Below are positions 14,151-26,009 of a stretch of DNA of 64,000 nt, in pieces. Under the pieces are notes generated by a model, which was given only the letters and a program-made list of their open reading frames with translations, did no database searches and had not been told where the DNA came from. The stretch is taken from positions 24,320,495 through 24,384,494 of the forward strand of contig OY365819.1 of assembly GCA_959347315.1 (NCBI GenBank), read 5' to 3'. The first letter of the stretch is position 1; each line of letters opens with the position of its first letter. The position numbers and the translations under genes were made by a program. Origin of the DNA: Bimastos eiseni. Lineage: Eukaryota > Annelida > Clitellata > Crassiclitellata > Lumbricidae.

Positions 14151-15609
14151 CTACATTACTGATGCAGGCTTAATCTGCAATGGGGTGACGCTTTCACTTC
14201 CGGTGTCGCCAGACGCACACACGTTGATGTGTACCGGCTTCCGGCTGGGGGTTTTACTCTGCGGGCAGTCTCGTGCCTTGTGGAGTCCAGAATAGCAAAT
14301 AAAGCATAGGCCTTTCTGTTTGGCCTCTTCTGCTGACGGCTTACCACCTGCCCCCCCCCCCCTCTGTACTGAGTGCCTGGCTTCCACGTACGCATGGCGT
14401 TGACACTGACCTCGTGAGTAGTGCTGCCCCCGCTCGCAGAGTTAGGTCGAGTTGGGCGGGACTCCAGGCGTGAGGTGCTACCGTAACCCTTGGGTGCTTC
14501 ATAAGCCCGGTGGTGGGCCGCTAATAATGTGTCAATAGACCCCGCCAATTCGGAATGCGACAGCCACTTGCCTTTCTCTTCTGCTAATACGTAGTCTAAA
14601 CATCTGCTGGGCAACAGGTCTTTGATCCTATCTGCCACTAACAAGCTATTCGTCTTTTCAAACGATTCATCCACCTATCTGCTTCGCAGATAGTACACCA
14701 AGGCGGTATGTAGCCTTGATGCCCACGAGGAGTATGTTTCATCGTTAGCTTTCTTCATATCTAAGAATTTAGCTCTCAATTGGACGGGACTTAGTCGAAA
14801 TTCGCGTATAATGCATTCTTTTAATCGTGTATTATCAGAGAGATCTTCTTCAGAGAGACGCGAGACCAAAGCCTTCGTCTTCTCGCTTAGATTAGCCAGT
14901 AAGATCTTAGGCTGCAGGCCGGGTTCAATGGTACAAGAGTTGAATAGGCGTTCAGTAGTATCAAAACACCAGGGTAGATCAGCTGATTCTGTAGGGAACC
15001 TAGGTAGCGTTCCTTTTAGAGAGTCGTTGCAAGCTTTTACTCGCGCCATGAATGAGTTCTGTGATGCTCCTGTTTCCCTATCCTCTAACTGTCCTTCTTC
15101 TTCCCTTCTCCACTGCATAGTCTCCTCCTGCGCACTCCTCCACTCTCTTCTGTATTAACGTTCCTCTTCATAGTCTTTGTCCTCCCTTTGTTGTCTTCTG
15201 ATCCTCTCTTCCTCCTCTCTTCTCTCGTTCTCTTCCTCTTTCCTATCCTTCTCTTCCTCTTTCCATTTCTTTTCGCTCCGTTCCTCCTCCTCTCCTTTTC
15301 TTCTCCTCCCTCTCTCTCCTCCTTTCTTCTCGCTCTTTTTAATATTTTCTCTCCTTCCAATCTCCGTCTATCTAGCGCATGTATTGCTATTACGTCGCTC
15401 AGCTCCACTTCTGAGCCCTGGCTGAGAGAACCTTCACTCTTGCCAGTCTCTTCGATCGTTTCCGGGTCCTCAGACCATGCTCGAATAGGCCGGTCCCGGT
15501 CCTTCGCTGCGATCACAGATGCCTCGTGACCTGCCTTGGTCAAGCAAGCTCGTTTTTGGGGGCCTTTTCTGTCCATTTTTACCAATGGCACAAATATATA
15601 AACAATCAC
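14151..15609 (-). pseudogene. gag: Retrotransposon gag polyprotein (Ty3/Gypsy-like), broken
   Basis: Capsid-type polyprotein that would package element RNA. From the N-terminus: a highly charged Lys/Arg/Glu region (15120-15500); a capsid-like segment with FPTESADLPWCFDTTERLF, then SPVQLRAKFLDMKK and YSSWASRLHTALVYYLRSR; and a CCHC zinc knuckle, CFICYSGLHKARDC (C-x2-C-x4-H-x4-C), at about 14260-14310. Breaks: a frame change near 15120, an in-frame TAG at 14675-14677, and a frameshift at a 12-nt C run (14351-14362) that separates capsid from zinc knuckle. The protease remnant follows directly. No LTR was recognised on either side. The C/T-rich strand gives several spurious plus-strand ORFs. Confidence 0.75.
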
Positions 15610-16955
15610 ATACCTAGCAAGTACTCTTCACCACCTACTCGACGAAGAAAAGCAACAGGCAGGCGCAATAGAATCCTATTCTATCGCTTAACCTGTCTCG
15701 GCTATCGCCTCTGAAGTTCAATCTGTCAGACAGATGTTTACAGGGTCCTGCCTTACTCCGTTGGCTGCCTCGTGTCGTCACTTCCGCTCGATCTCATATC
15801 GATGTGATGCCGTGCCCACTTCCGTCGTTGCGTCTCGACCGCCCTCTGGTGACAAGTCGACTCTTTCGGCTGTCCTCTGCTTCTTCGGTGTTGATGTCTC
15901 GTCGTTGATGCCCGTCGTGGCTCCCGTGTAGATGTCGCTGCTGTGCGGACGTTTCTCCCAGGCGTCGAAAGGGCTTCTTCGTCGTCTGCTGGTGATCCTC
16001 TCGACTGCGCCAATGTCGCGAGTTCCTCTCTCGCCAGCGCCTTCTTCTAGATAACGAAATTGCCGCCAGTTCATTCCTCAATCACCAAGCTCAGCAACAC
16101 GACACACTGGATGGTCTTAAGTTGTATATTTAATTATATATATACACACCACTCATCCTATCTACACTTACTGGAATTATTAGTGTCCTTTTTATAAATG
16201 TTTCCTTGGTTTACGTTGGAGACGGGGTTCCCCAACTACGTTGATTACCCTCATCGTCAGAACGACCTAACGTCTCCCCCAGTTCCGAAATAATCGCGTC
16301 GGAATTATCGTTTATTCTTGATCAATGTCAGCAAGCCGGTCCAGACCAGATCTTTAGCTGGTTCATGAATTTCTTGGCCGTGGGTCGCTGAGATGAGAGG
16401 GGGAGGCGGTTTTAACGTCTGCCTCGAGGTGTCGGATTTCGTTGTCTGACACTCCGTTGATCTTTTCATATTCCTCACCGTCTGTATTGAGGCCATCTGC
16501 CGTCGGCGAAACCCACTGATGTCTCCCCTCTCAGGTTTCAGGTAGACATAATCATTCGTAGTCCTCCCACGCCTCCGTTATTGGTCGATGACTTTTATAC
16601 AGCGCCATCGTACAGGCTTTCGCGTGTGACGCCTCAAATCTGAAACATGGAACGCATACTCTAAGCTCTCAAGTGGGTCCCCAAACTGGCGATCCACTTG
16701 GCCCATTGCTCTTCTGCCTCTTCTTCATCCCATCTTGGCTGAGATGACTTCCTCTCTCGTGCTTGGCTATTCGCAATTCATCTCTTTGGGAGGAAAAAAT
16801 GCAAATTGTGACAGATGATGTAAACACTTTCTGGAGCTTAAATGCGGTCTTCAGCTAATCCTCTGAAAATGCGAGATTATAGGTCGCACGTCTCGAATAT
16901 TGCAGCTGATCATCATCATCTGTTGGGCCGCTTTACCAAAACCAGTCCCCAGAGG
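15610..16955. other. No recognisable gene; possible 5' leader of the Gypsy element
   Basis: Several overlapping arginine-rich ORFs on the minus strand (15753-16081) have no family motif. By position this could be the untranslated leader or LTR of the gag element, but no direct repeat of it was found on the other side. Confidence 0.35.
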
Positions 16956-18115
16956 GCATAACTGATGGGCGCCCTGAAAACCCTGAATCTATCCTTGACG
17001 GGTGAGGCATGGCTTCAGGCAACGCTGCCCGTCAAACTGGGAGGACTGGAGATTCGATCGGTGTCACAGCTGTACCCTCAAATCTGAAATATGCACTTAA
17101 AAATAAGCATTTCCCGCTTTTTCAAGTTCGGCCGCGGGCACCGATCGGCTTCAGTCTACAATGTTATATAGCACAGCCTCTCCTGATCTACAATGGGACA
17201 CAGCACAGACCCGATGGCCGGGAATTGGCCCGATGCAATGTCCAGAAATCGACATCGCCCACAGACAATCGGCCTGGGACAGGCCCCTTCTAGACAAAGT
17301 CTTTTCCGACCTTCAGGCCAAAATCCCGGATTTGGGACTTAGAGCGCGCCTCGGAACCACTGCAGCCCCACATTCCGGCTACTGGTTGCTGGCACTGCCC
17401 ATTTTCAAGTACGGCCTTAGGTTGGACGATGAGACAATACGAGTTGCGGTCGGCCTTCGGCTGGGGACCCCTTTGTGTAAACCACACAAATGCTCATGTA
17501 GTGCCATGGTGGCCGCTGACGGCCGGCATGGGCTCTCTTGCGCTCTGGGTCCCTGCAGACTTCCTAGACATTCATCTTTGAATAACTTGGTCTACCGAGG
17601 CTTGGTCCGCTGGCTTCCTGACAACCAAGGAGCCAGATGGTTTGAGAATTGACGGTAGAAGGCCCGATGGCCAAACTCTGATCCCGTGGCGGGTGGGGCA
17701 ATGCCTGGTCTGGGATGCCACTGTGACTGACACCCTTTAAGCCTAAGCGGCTTAAAGAACAGCGGTCCGCATGCATGAAAAATGCGGTAATTACCATCCG
17801 CTTTCTAGCACGCACATGTTCGTCTCTCTGGCATTTGAGACCATGAGCCCGATAAACAACGAAGGCCTGGTCTTTTTATGTGACCATAAAAAACTCAGCA
17901 TGGTCTCAGAGGACCCATGAGAAATTTCTTTCTTCTACAAACGAATCTCGTTAACAATGCAATGCTTTAACGCTGTCGCGTTTCGGGGCACTTTCACCAA
18001 TCAGGACAACAACGACGAGTAGAGCCTCTTCCAGACAAATTGCATATTGCCTGTAATCGCTAAGTCCCTGACGAATTCTGTAAAACATAATAATATTTAT
18101 AATTATAATAATTAT
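16956..18115 (+). mobile_element. LINE (non-LTR retrotransposon) 3' half, copy 1
   Basis: Plus-strand fragments in shifting frames match the C-terminal half of the reverse transcriptase at 37542-39090. The order is LPVKLGGLEIRSVSQL (about 17020), DDETIRVAVGLRLGTPLC with a Cys/His finger (CKPHKCSC..., GRHGLSC, about 17420-17540), [11 protein letters not shown] with WDATVTDT (about 17660-17740), and a C-terminal block ending QCFNAVAFRGTF (about 17960-18010). It ends in an A/T tail rich in TAAT units at about 18085-18115. The RPD...WD block resembles a nuclease motif of site-selective LINEs, which is an inference. Frameshifts and stops are frequent. It ends 200 bp before channel copy 1's first visible exon. 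Confidence 0.7.
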
Positions 18116-18322
18116 GATTAAGCTTATAATGTGTGAAAGAATCAATGAATTGGAATGAAATTGATACGTTTGATTCGATTTATTTTGATGATCTGAAGCA
18201 ATAACTAATTATGATGTTTAATTGTTTCACATAATGACATTGTCTTCGCAATGAGATAAGCTCTGAACTGTGTTCGTCTACTTTTGAGTTTGTGATGTTT
18301 TAAGTATGGTGAACTATTTCAG

Positions 18323-18480
18323 GTCCACTAGCACAAGCCTTATCATCAGCCCGTTTCCCGCCTTATAATTGGTGCCAACTTGGAAGCAGCTACCAGTCAT
18401 TAAATTTATCGCATTTAGATTACGACTGGGACTTCGTTTACGATTATGAATATTCCAAAATGAAAGACATGGTACTCGAA
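18323..18480 (+). pseudogene. Channel copy 1, exon 2 homologue (donor lost)
   Basis: Acceptor 'tatttcag' precedes it. The 158-nt exon encodes GPLAQALSSARFPPY and then LDYDWDFVYDYEYSKMKDMV, parallel to LSKFDFDWEFFYN in copy 2. Length and phase (1 to 0) equal the copy 2 exon. At the exon end the donor reads TTAAGT where copy 2 has GTAAGA. The nearest GT (18485) would add 4 nt and shift the frame. Confidence 0.85.
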
Positions 18481-18907
18481 TTAAGTCAATAAGCACAATC
18501 ATGTGTAATACCGAAACGTATTAAAATGTGTTTTAGACTTTGTGTTGGGGCGGACGAAACGATGAATTACGAAATTACACACATAACCAAAATAAAAGCA
18601 TATATTATAGCTAAGTGATGGGAATCAAATGTGCGAATGATTTATATAAATTTATAAATCAAATGAATCAATCGTGCTTTATAATTATTACGTCATAAAC
18701 GTTATCTAGGGCCTACATTGTACTTCAAAGGAACATTCGATAGCATAGTATAGCTTGATGACATGTGAAGAGTTACGCAAAATTCAGGAAGACCATCAGA
18801 ATGCTTCAGAAGTAGGGCCTTGTTTTAAAATAAACGAAAGAATAATTATATTCACGCAAAAGCAGGAATACGACTATGTAGCTGAACCCCATACCTCGAG
18901 AGGTATG

Positions 18908-19032
18908 GCTGACGATGATGATGATGATGATGATGATGACGATGACGATGATGATGACGATGATGCCTATGTTGCTGCTGCTGCTTCTGATGATGATGAT
19001 GACGGGGATGATGAGGATAATGATGATGGTCT
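18908..19032 (+). repeat. GAT/GAC microsatellite in intron
   Basis: (GAT)n/(GAC)n repeat interrupted by a short 'gctgctgctgct' segment. It produces a poly-aspartate ORF on the plus strand and a poly-isoleucine ORF on the minus strand, both spurious. It sits between the exon 2 and exon 3 homologues. Confidence 0.9.
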
Positions 19033-19558
19033 TTTTATTCAAACAAAGGATGCTTAGAATATTTCAACTGTTAAAGAGTTCTTATAACAGTTAAGCCAAA
19101 ACGGACTTTAATAACGCGTCAGCTCCTGCATTGAGCTATTTCACATTGAATTATGTTTCACCTGTCCTCCGCTTTTCAGTCCTTTCGTCTGAGATGGTAT
19201 TCGTCTGAGCAGCTCCTCTTTCTCCTCCTTTCACTCATCTCCTGGCAAATGGACCTGAAAAGCCACTTGATAGCATTGTCTGACACAACGCACCGATCAT
19301 GAATCAGATGGATTTCAGAAGTCAGCTCAAGTAGAACTATTGCATTTAGTGCTTACGATTAATATTCACATTGCTTCAATGTTACCATATCATTGACATT
19401 CAAAATTCTTCATCTTACGCCGATGAAAAAAGGACTCTCGAGGTACACGTGCCATTTTAGCCTTGGGAAATTAAAGAGCGATAATTATTATCCGACTGCG
19501 CAGCATATGTCGCAGTTATTTTAGTTCATTTAAAGTGCTCTCCGTATGATTGTTTCAG

Positions 19559-19646
19559 TGTTCGTTCGGGTCTGTGCCTTGCATTTCAAGTGATATCTTT
19601 AAAACGATTCTGACTTATCAATCAAATTGTGTAACAGTCAACCGAG
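19559..19646 (+). pseudogene. Channel copy 1, exon 3 homologue
   Basis: An 88-nt exon after 'tgtttcag', before the donor 'gtgagc'. It encodes CSFGSVPCISSDIF and ends TVNR plus one base, matching CSFGTVPCNLSDTN of copy 2 in length and phase. Both splice sites look usable. Confidence 0.85.
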
Positions 19647-19699
19647 GTGAGCATGAGACAGTCTTTGGTACACATATAAAAATAAAATTCATTCGCACT

Positions 19700-19790
19700 T
19701 TAAAACAATATCCGTTTCCCTAAGAATAACTTGTACTGCTGATAGAAAACAACCAGGAATATGATTTATATGTGACAGCATCATCGGTAA
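19700..19790 (+). pseudogene. Channel copy 1, exon 3b remnant
   Basis: The stretch reading LVLLIENNQEYDLYVTASS (19730-19786) resembles LRLVLWVNQSDAFVVQSPS of copy 2 and the palm beta-strand segment 'GLxLxLxxxxxEY' usual in the family. An in-frame TAA stands at 19727-19729 and no good acceptor is visible. Confidence 0.55.
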
Positions 19791-20143
19791 CCATGTCCAA
19801 TTTGTCCATTAAAAAAGTCTGTGTTGGTATTAATTTCCAACTTGTTTCGCAGTATTTTGCATAAAAACACCTCACAGAAGCAATACAAAGTCATTGTCCA
19901 AGACTTGCGGTTTATATTTTAAATTAAATTAAATTAAATTTTATGATATTTAGTATTTCACAATGTGTATTTAGATCTGTGAAATTATATTGTCGCTCAT
20001 AATGTCGTATAAGCTAAACTACTCGGAGGCGTTGTATCTTACTATTGATGGTGTAATATTATGTAGATGTGAACATTTATTTGCCTGTCGTTGAAACAAA
20101 TAAATGATTGAATCAGAAGTTTATTCATAATTTTCTTCCATAG

Positions 20144-20242
20144 GCTGTTTTGCATGAGCCACGCGTCACGCCTGCTGTCTGGGATTTAGGATTCAAAGTT
20201 GGAACTGGCGTCTCAACATCCGTTTCATTTTCACCCAGAAAC
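20144..20242 (+). pseudogene. Channel copy 1, exon 4 homologue (donor lost)
   Basis: A 99-nt exon after 'cttccatag'. It encodes AVLHEPRVTP and LGFKVGTGVSTSVSFSPRN, matching VLLHDRSDEP and IGFRVGTGISTSVSFSLKN of copy 2. The donor is CTAAGT where copy 2 has GTAAGT. A GT four bases later (20247) would shift the frame. Confidence 0.85.
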
Positions 20243-22860
20243 CTAAGTCAAGTTTCATGCACTCAGGGACATCATGTGGGGAGGGAGCAGCGGAGGGGCA
20301 TTTGCCCCTCTGAATTTCCTTATTCAGATCATAGTGCGAGCAAATTTTCATACAAGGTCATAATTTAATAGCCATATTAATAATAAATCTCATTGAATTT
20401 CATATATTAACATTATATCATATATCCCAGATGCCTATAATTGAATAATTTCACTTTTTTTAAATATCAGCGTTTTTGCCGATACAAGATTTAACAAATC
20501 AAATCTTTTGGTACCACTAAAAAGCAGAAACCAAACGAAAACAAATTTAAAACAAGAAGGAAACCCCCGTAGCCACAAAAATTCTTGCTTGACAAATAAT
20601 TTTGACAAATAATTATTTTACCCCATCCCTGTTGCCAAAAAATTCTTGCTTGCCCCTCTGAAAGAAGCTGAAATGGCGTCCCTACATGCATTCATAGCAA
20701 ATATAAGTTAATCATGCATGTACAAGCGAGTATCCTATATTCATGCTAATAACACGCCTAATTAGTTTAGCCTGAGCAGATCTACGGGTCACTCACACCT
20801 ATTTAATCATTCATTCATAAGCAATCATTTATGCAACCTATCACAGGTCGACTGGGCGGGCGTTGGGCCTGTCAATCTGTGAAGAGCGATATCGCGGTAT
20901 AAGGAAGGTGTGCGAATGACTGTTCTAACTCCTTCACTGTTTGGATTTTGACGTTGCCAGTCCCAGAAAGGAGGAGGGCGACACTGAACCATATGGAGCG
21001 GCGTCGTTAAAAAATCAACACACACAGAAAATTCTTCCAGGCCAATTATGCCTAACTCTGAAAAAGACCTTGGCTCATCATGCGACCTTTTCTACAACAT
21101 TGTTTTCCGTTATAGATTGTCTACGTATTGACCTAGTCATTTGAAACTTTAAACGAGAAATCACTATTTGTGGCCAAGTCTAGTCTGTCGTTTTAGGTTC
21201 AAATAGAAGTGTGAGACTAGTTAATCAGAATCAATTCTATCGTTTGTGTATTTAACTGTCTAATCACGCCAGTGTCGGCAAATCTCAAACTTCTTGAATA
21301 AAATTTAGGTCCACACGTCATTTATTATTTATTTGACAGTTATTACCAAATCATACCCATTAGCAACTAGCAAACTATATCGTAACAGATGTTACAGTGA
21401 TTCAGCCTGTGCGAGAGATCATTTATATGTGTCGTCGTAATCCGCTTCTTTTGGCCAGATGAATAAATCTTAGGAATTGTGTTCCTCCTGTGTTCGTCAT
21501 CAGCTCGTATACGTCAATTAGATCTTTTCTGCCTCGTTGGTTGTCCAGTGTTGTTGATTCACATTTCGTCAATAATTCTTCGTTGGCCAATGTTTCAAAT
21601 TCTATGCTCGTTTGCGTTGCTCTCCGTTGCACTTTTAGCTCGTCCTTGATATTTCATGATGCAAAGCTTTAGTTATTTCAAACATTCATTTTTCTTGCAT
21701 CATCAGATTAGTTTTATGCGCAGTTGAAAGTTGAGACTACAGTTTTTGCCTTCGCAATAAAAACGTCTGTTGCTGACTATTACATCCTGTAACTTATATC
21801 TAACATGCATAATTTGTCTACGTTTTTTCGTTTGCTTTACGACATCTATAATGCAAGACTTGGCACGTGGACCCCTTTCCAAAATGATATTGGGGAGTTT
21901 CTCACTTTCACTTGGCGAGTGGGTCCACAGACATGAAAAATCACCTGTTCTAGCATTCGTTAAAATGACATTTAGCATCATGTAGCGCAGAAAGCGTCTC
22001 TGAGTAGATTTCTTGTAGTGGCGCTAAAATAAAGTTTCATTGATTCAAGAACGCAAATTTATCAACTGTTTCAACTGAACAGACCTATAATGAGAAGATT
22101 TCTTTTAACTGGTTCCATGGGCTTTCACCTGCGGACGATTCATCTCTAGTCGATTCACCCCTAGAAGCTCTTATTAACGGCCGAGGATTTATAACGCGTG
22201 TCACTGAGTTTAATTGTCTCTTATGGATAAATTGTGGGGCACCAAATTCATGCCAGACAGGGCGAAATTATAGTTTGGTACGGCGCTGTTTTTGTTTGTC
22301 TTTCTCCTCATGAATCTATCTATCTTTATGGTTCTGTGTTTTCTCGAATTATTACGACTAACAGGTTTTTCTTTTCTTCGGAATGAAAATGTTCTGCCAC
22401 TGATATCTTTTCAAGTCCTCTGTTTTTTCTTGCCAAATGAATGACTGCGCATTAAGCGATTTTGATAACCATCTGCAAATTGTCAAACTGCAATGATCAA
22501 GTCTTGCCAAATCATCCATTGTAATTATTTTTTTCGCTTGAACTTCTTTGTTGTTAACCCTTGCGCAGAGTTTTGTATCGTGTTCAAACTTTGATACTTT
22601 CGTCGATTTCGTTAATTTATGATTACAAACAGCAATTCTGACCTTTGTGGTTCTCCACTTGTGACACTGAATCGAACTTTAGTTTTTCCGTGATGTTGTT
22701 GTCTCCTCTCCTTCGACCAATGGTTTAGCTCAGACTTCTCTGCATTCCACATGCCTACCACTTCTTTGAAATTCTTTTACGAGGCACTTTATCAAACACC
22801 TATTCGCGGCTGTGTGTAGTATTGTAACTATTTTAGGTTTTTTTAAAGTATTCCTCCAAC
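20243..22860. other. Intron sequence, no gene recognised
   Basis: AT-rich intron of channel copy 1. The segment around 20870-21020 contains a short unit ('ttgccagtcccagaaaggag') seen in diverged, inverted form near 10020. ORFs at 21423-21985 have no recognisable domain. Confidence 0.45.
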
Positions 22861-22864
22861 GACG

Positions 22865-23500
22865 TACAGGAGCGAAATCGCCTAGATAGTGTTCTAAGAA
22901 AATTGACCCGTTCTGGCTTCCTTCTCGTAAATGTTCCTTCTTTTGAAGAGCACTGCTCTAAAGCTGACTTTGCTCTTTTCCGCTCAGCTCTGTTGAATCC
23001 ATGTCACGTCCTTCATGACCTGCTCCCTCCTCGCAAGATCACCCCTTACAACATGCGACCCAGGCTACATGACCTCATGTGGTAGAGTTCTAACAAAAAT
23101 TCGATTCAATGTCACAAATGTATCAACTAGACTTGATACATTTGAAAAGAGATCTTTCATCATGCGTATGTTATTTGACTTTGTTTGAAATTGTAAGCTA
23201 TTATGCATTTGCTGGTAGTCTAATATAGAATAAATACACTACACACATGAAACTTATATTTTTAGACACACATTGAACTGCGTTATCCAAATTTCTTTGT
23301 ATATGAGACTAAAAGACTGGTTTGTTAGAATCCTATTGCTGACACATTTTTGCTGTTTCTGATAGCGTTGGTATATTTGTCAAGAGTACTTTCAATACGA
23401 GAATGCTCTTTGACCTTGTTTAAATTTGATGCTATTGTTTGAACATTTTGTAAGCTATTGTGCGTTTGCTGGTAGTCTTAAAGATTATTCTTACTTACTT
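22865..23500 (+). mobile_element. LINE 3' end, plus-oriented copy
   Basis: C-terminal coding remnant SALLNPCHVLHDLLPPRK and YNMRPRLHD (22985-23080), followed by about 400 bp of 3' UTR and a short 'cttacttactt' tail. The same sequence lies in reverse complement at 32785-33480. It is typical of the 3' end of a CR1/L2-type element. The rest of the element is absent. Confidence 0.7.
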
Positions 23501-24155
23501 ACCTTGGGCATCGAACCACCTCTTTTATAAAAGTTTGGCAGCCCTAGTCCGTATATCTCATTCATTCATTTCGATAATTTATATAGCACCTCTTGAGGCA
23601 AGACTAGTTATACGACTACGACAGACATGCCTAATCCACTTCAATCTTGCCTTTCCAATTATGCTTCTATCTGATAGTTTTTCGCGCCATGATTCAAATT
23701 GAAATTTTTCAGCAACTTATGATGATCTTCCAACTGCGGTTTCACATTTTCGACCGTCAGTGGCCATGTCTCAGATTCAAACGGCAACCGGATGAAAACT
23801 ATGACACAGTGGAGACGAATTTCAGTCATATCATTGTTTCATTCACATTATATTTAGAGTAGTTCTATACAATGAGTACCTACACATGATGCTTATTATG
23901 ATAATATATATTGTTTCAACTTATTGCATCAAAGTATCCACTGTATTGATTAGACAGCTGATCTTCTAATTCCGTACAAGGATCTCAGTTATTGACGGAC
24001 GCTTTATGCTCATGTTTAATTTCTTTGACCTTTGATGTAGTATTGATTTGTTCAGAGCGATATTATAATATGACAACTCGCCTCGATCAAACTTATATTA
24101 GATTTCTATTGAAGGTATTAATATGGTATTAATTTTTTATTCAGTTTATTCGTAG

Positions 24156-24285
24156 TTGACTATGTTGCCATCGCCATATGGGGATTGTCGTGCAGCTCAA
24201 AACTACACGTTCCAGGGATGCCTTTGGCAATGTGTGGGCAATTTTGTCTTATTCTTATGTGGATGTCGACCTACCTTTTTTGACG
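24156..24285 (+). pseudogene. Channel copy 1, cysteine-rich exon (exon 5)
   Basis: A 130-nt exon after 'ttattcgtag' with donor 'gtataa', phase 0 to 1. It encodes LPSPYGDC, YTFQGCLWQC and FLCGCRPTFFDG. This is the family's extracellular block with a C...C...C pattern that forms thumb disulphides. The corresponding exon was not found in copy 2. Confidence 0.75.
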
Positions 24286-24635
24286 GTATAACTCTGCATA
24301 AAAAATCTGTTAGTTTTATTGTGATGATTATTTGATTAAGAAGCAATATATAGACTTTTGAAGGTCAGTGCTTTCTGTGTGTAGGCCCTACATGTATGAA
24401 CTGTCGCTATTAAAACACGTTTCGTGTGTATGCGGAAAAAGAAAAAATGATACACCTATCATTTAACAAAGTTGATGTTTCCGTTGCGCTGCATGGAATA
24501 CCCAAGAATTATGCACAATAGCTGCTCATTGTAACTTTTGCCTGTGTGCTAATTTCAATCCAGAAAAATTCCACGAGGTAATGGTAGCATTAAACATCTA
24601 CAGTTGTCTGTCTAATATTCCTATTCTATGCTTAG

Positions 24636-25073
24636 GTCCAGGAAAATTATGCAATCTTGACGAGTACTATAACTGCGTGAGTTATGGTATGAAACGGTGG
24701 ACTACAGTCGACGCGTATAGCAGCTGTGGGTGTCCTCTTCAGTGCCATCAACCCACATATCCATATTCAATCTCTACAAGTCCTCTGTCAATTACGTGTC
24801 GTAAAAGTCTCAGTTCAAAGGACGGAATCTGATGATGTCGAAACTGAGCAAGGAACTCGTCTACCTGGATATCTTCTACTCTCAGCTGAGCTACATAGAC
24901 ATCCAAACAACTCCAGCCTACGATCTCCTTACACCGGTTTGCGATATAGGAGGTGCATTGGGACTGATTCTCGGAGGAACAGTACTTATTATTGCAGAAT
25001 TGTCTCAGTTTTCTTCGATTTGTTAAACGAATTTGTTACTTCTGTGTGGTTCGCTAGAGTGCAACGCCGTTGA
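24636..25073 (+). pseudogene. Channel copy 1, last exon, frame broken
   Basis: Starts after 'tatgcttag' with GPGKLCNLDEYYNC and CGCPLQCHQPTYPYSIS. Relative to copy 2 there is a deletion plus small indels at about 24788-24835, so the reading ends in TGA at 24831. It reopens in another frame with LSKELVYLDIFYSQ, VCDIGGALGLILGGT and IIAELSQF. A further one-base change near 25010-25022 gives a premature TAA, although VTSVWF is still readable downstream. TM2 and the pore segment (LGGT) are preserved in sequence but not in one frame with the cysteine-rich part. Confidence 0.85.
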
Positions 25074-25278
25074 GAAATTACTTTGTGAAGCACAATTAAT
25101 GCAATTTTTTATTTTGATCATTTCATAGGCATGGAAATTGTCAATTTGTCAGTTTGATCTCCTGATCTTGTTACTAACTACTAGAGTAGTGTTAATTTAG
25201 TTGTATATTGAACAATCTATTTCTGATCCGCCTTTGCATAGGCCATCCCAGACAACGCTAATCCCGTAGCGTACATAT

Positions 25279-25317
25279 AGGATGTGTCGACAGGATGTGT
25301 CGACAGGATGTGTCGTT
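25279..25317. repeat. Short tandem repeat, 13-bp unit
   Basis: About three copies of 'gacaggatgtgtc' in tandem. Confidence 0.8.
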
Positions 25318-25494
25318 ATAAAGTAGCCCCTTCATGTTTTTTGCTAATATTTCAATGAAGGGTAGTAATTAACAAATGAAATTCTACCTGCGCGAAGCAA
25401 ATTCATATTTACATATTATGTCCAGCATTTACTGAAATACATGTAGGCCCTATGTCAAACAGAATGAAAGCTATATCACTATAAATGAGTCCAA

Positions 25495-26009
25495 CCACGG
25501 TTTTTTGATGGTCGGCTGAAGGTTCGCGACACACGTGTGTTCTTCACGGATGAGAAGAACTTATACCTCAATCTCCCAATCAGCAACCAAAACAACCGTG
25601 TTTGGTCCAGCGGCAAGATATCAGATGTCAAACCTGACCGATTTATCGCTGAACGTGAACAGTTCGCTCCACATGTTATGGTATCGGCTGGTATTTGTTT
25701 TAGTGGCAAAAGTCGACTGCATTTTGTTGATGAAATGGCCAAAGTGGATGTTGCATTTTACGTTGGTAGCTGCTTCCACATCAGATTGCAAGCATCTGCT
25801 GCCAGCTGGATTCACCTTTCAGCAAGACAACGCACCATCGCATACTGTTAGCCTTGCACAAGATTGGGTCAATGTCAATTGCCTGGTTTCATTTAGAAGG
25901 ACCAAAGGCCCCTTGGCTCTCCAGATTTAGACCCGCTAGATGATCACGTGCGGGAAGTCATGCTTGAGAAATACCACACTCTGCGATCGAAGTTAAAAAC
26001 GATGAGGGC
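25495..26009 (+). pseudogene. Tc1/mariner transposase, 5' part of an interrupted copy
   Basis: DDE transposase relic of a cut-and-paste element. Visible blocks: VFFTDEKNLYLNLP (first catalytic Asp region), SNQNNRVWSSGK, FAPHVMVSAGICFSGKSRLHF and FQQDNAPSHTV (second Asp) at 25537-25850. The reading shifts frame after FYVG (about 25768). The C-terminal continuation YHTLRSKLKTMRA reaches 26009, where a hAT-like element is inserted, and coding sequence resumes at 27483. No N-terminal DNA-binding domain or left terminal repeat was recognised. Confidence 0.8.

Larger units (their letters stand above)
18323..25073 (+). pseudogene. DEG/ENaC (acid-sensing-type) channel, copy 1, unprocessed pseudogene
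   Basis: Members of this family are trimeric, amiloride-sensitive sodium channels of the plasma membrane with two membrane helices and a large cysteine-rich extracellular domain. Six segments homologous to the intact-looking paralogue at 35671-60318 lie in order: 18323-18480, 19559-19646, about 19700-19790 (remnant), 20144-20242, 24156-24285 and 24636-25073. Introns are retained, so this is a duplicated rather than a retrocopied locus. The N-terminal exon (cytoplasmic tail and TM1) was not found upstream. Four kinds of damage are visible: donor +1 G replaced after exons 2 and 4, a TAA in the exon-3b remnant, and two frame changes in the last exon. An alternative is a locus with unusual splicing, but the combined lesions make that unlikely. 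Confidence 0.8.

Noticed and set aside
15177..15529. Plus-strand Ser/Leu/Phe-rich ORFs
   Set aside because: Antisense to the charged N-terminal part of the Gypsy gag; composition artefact.
18755..19057. ORF with 18 consecutive Asp codons
   Set aside because: GAT/GAC microsatellite inside a channel intron; no flanking conservation.
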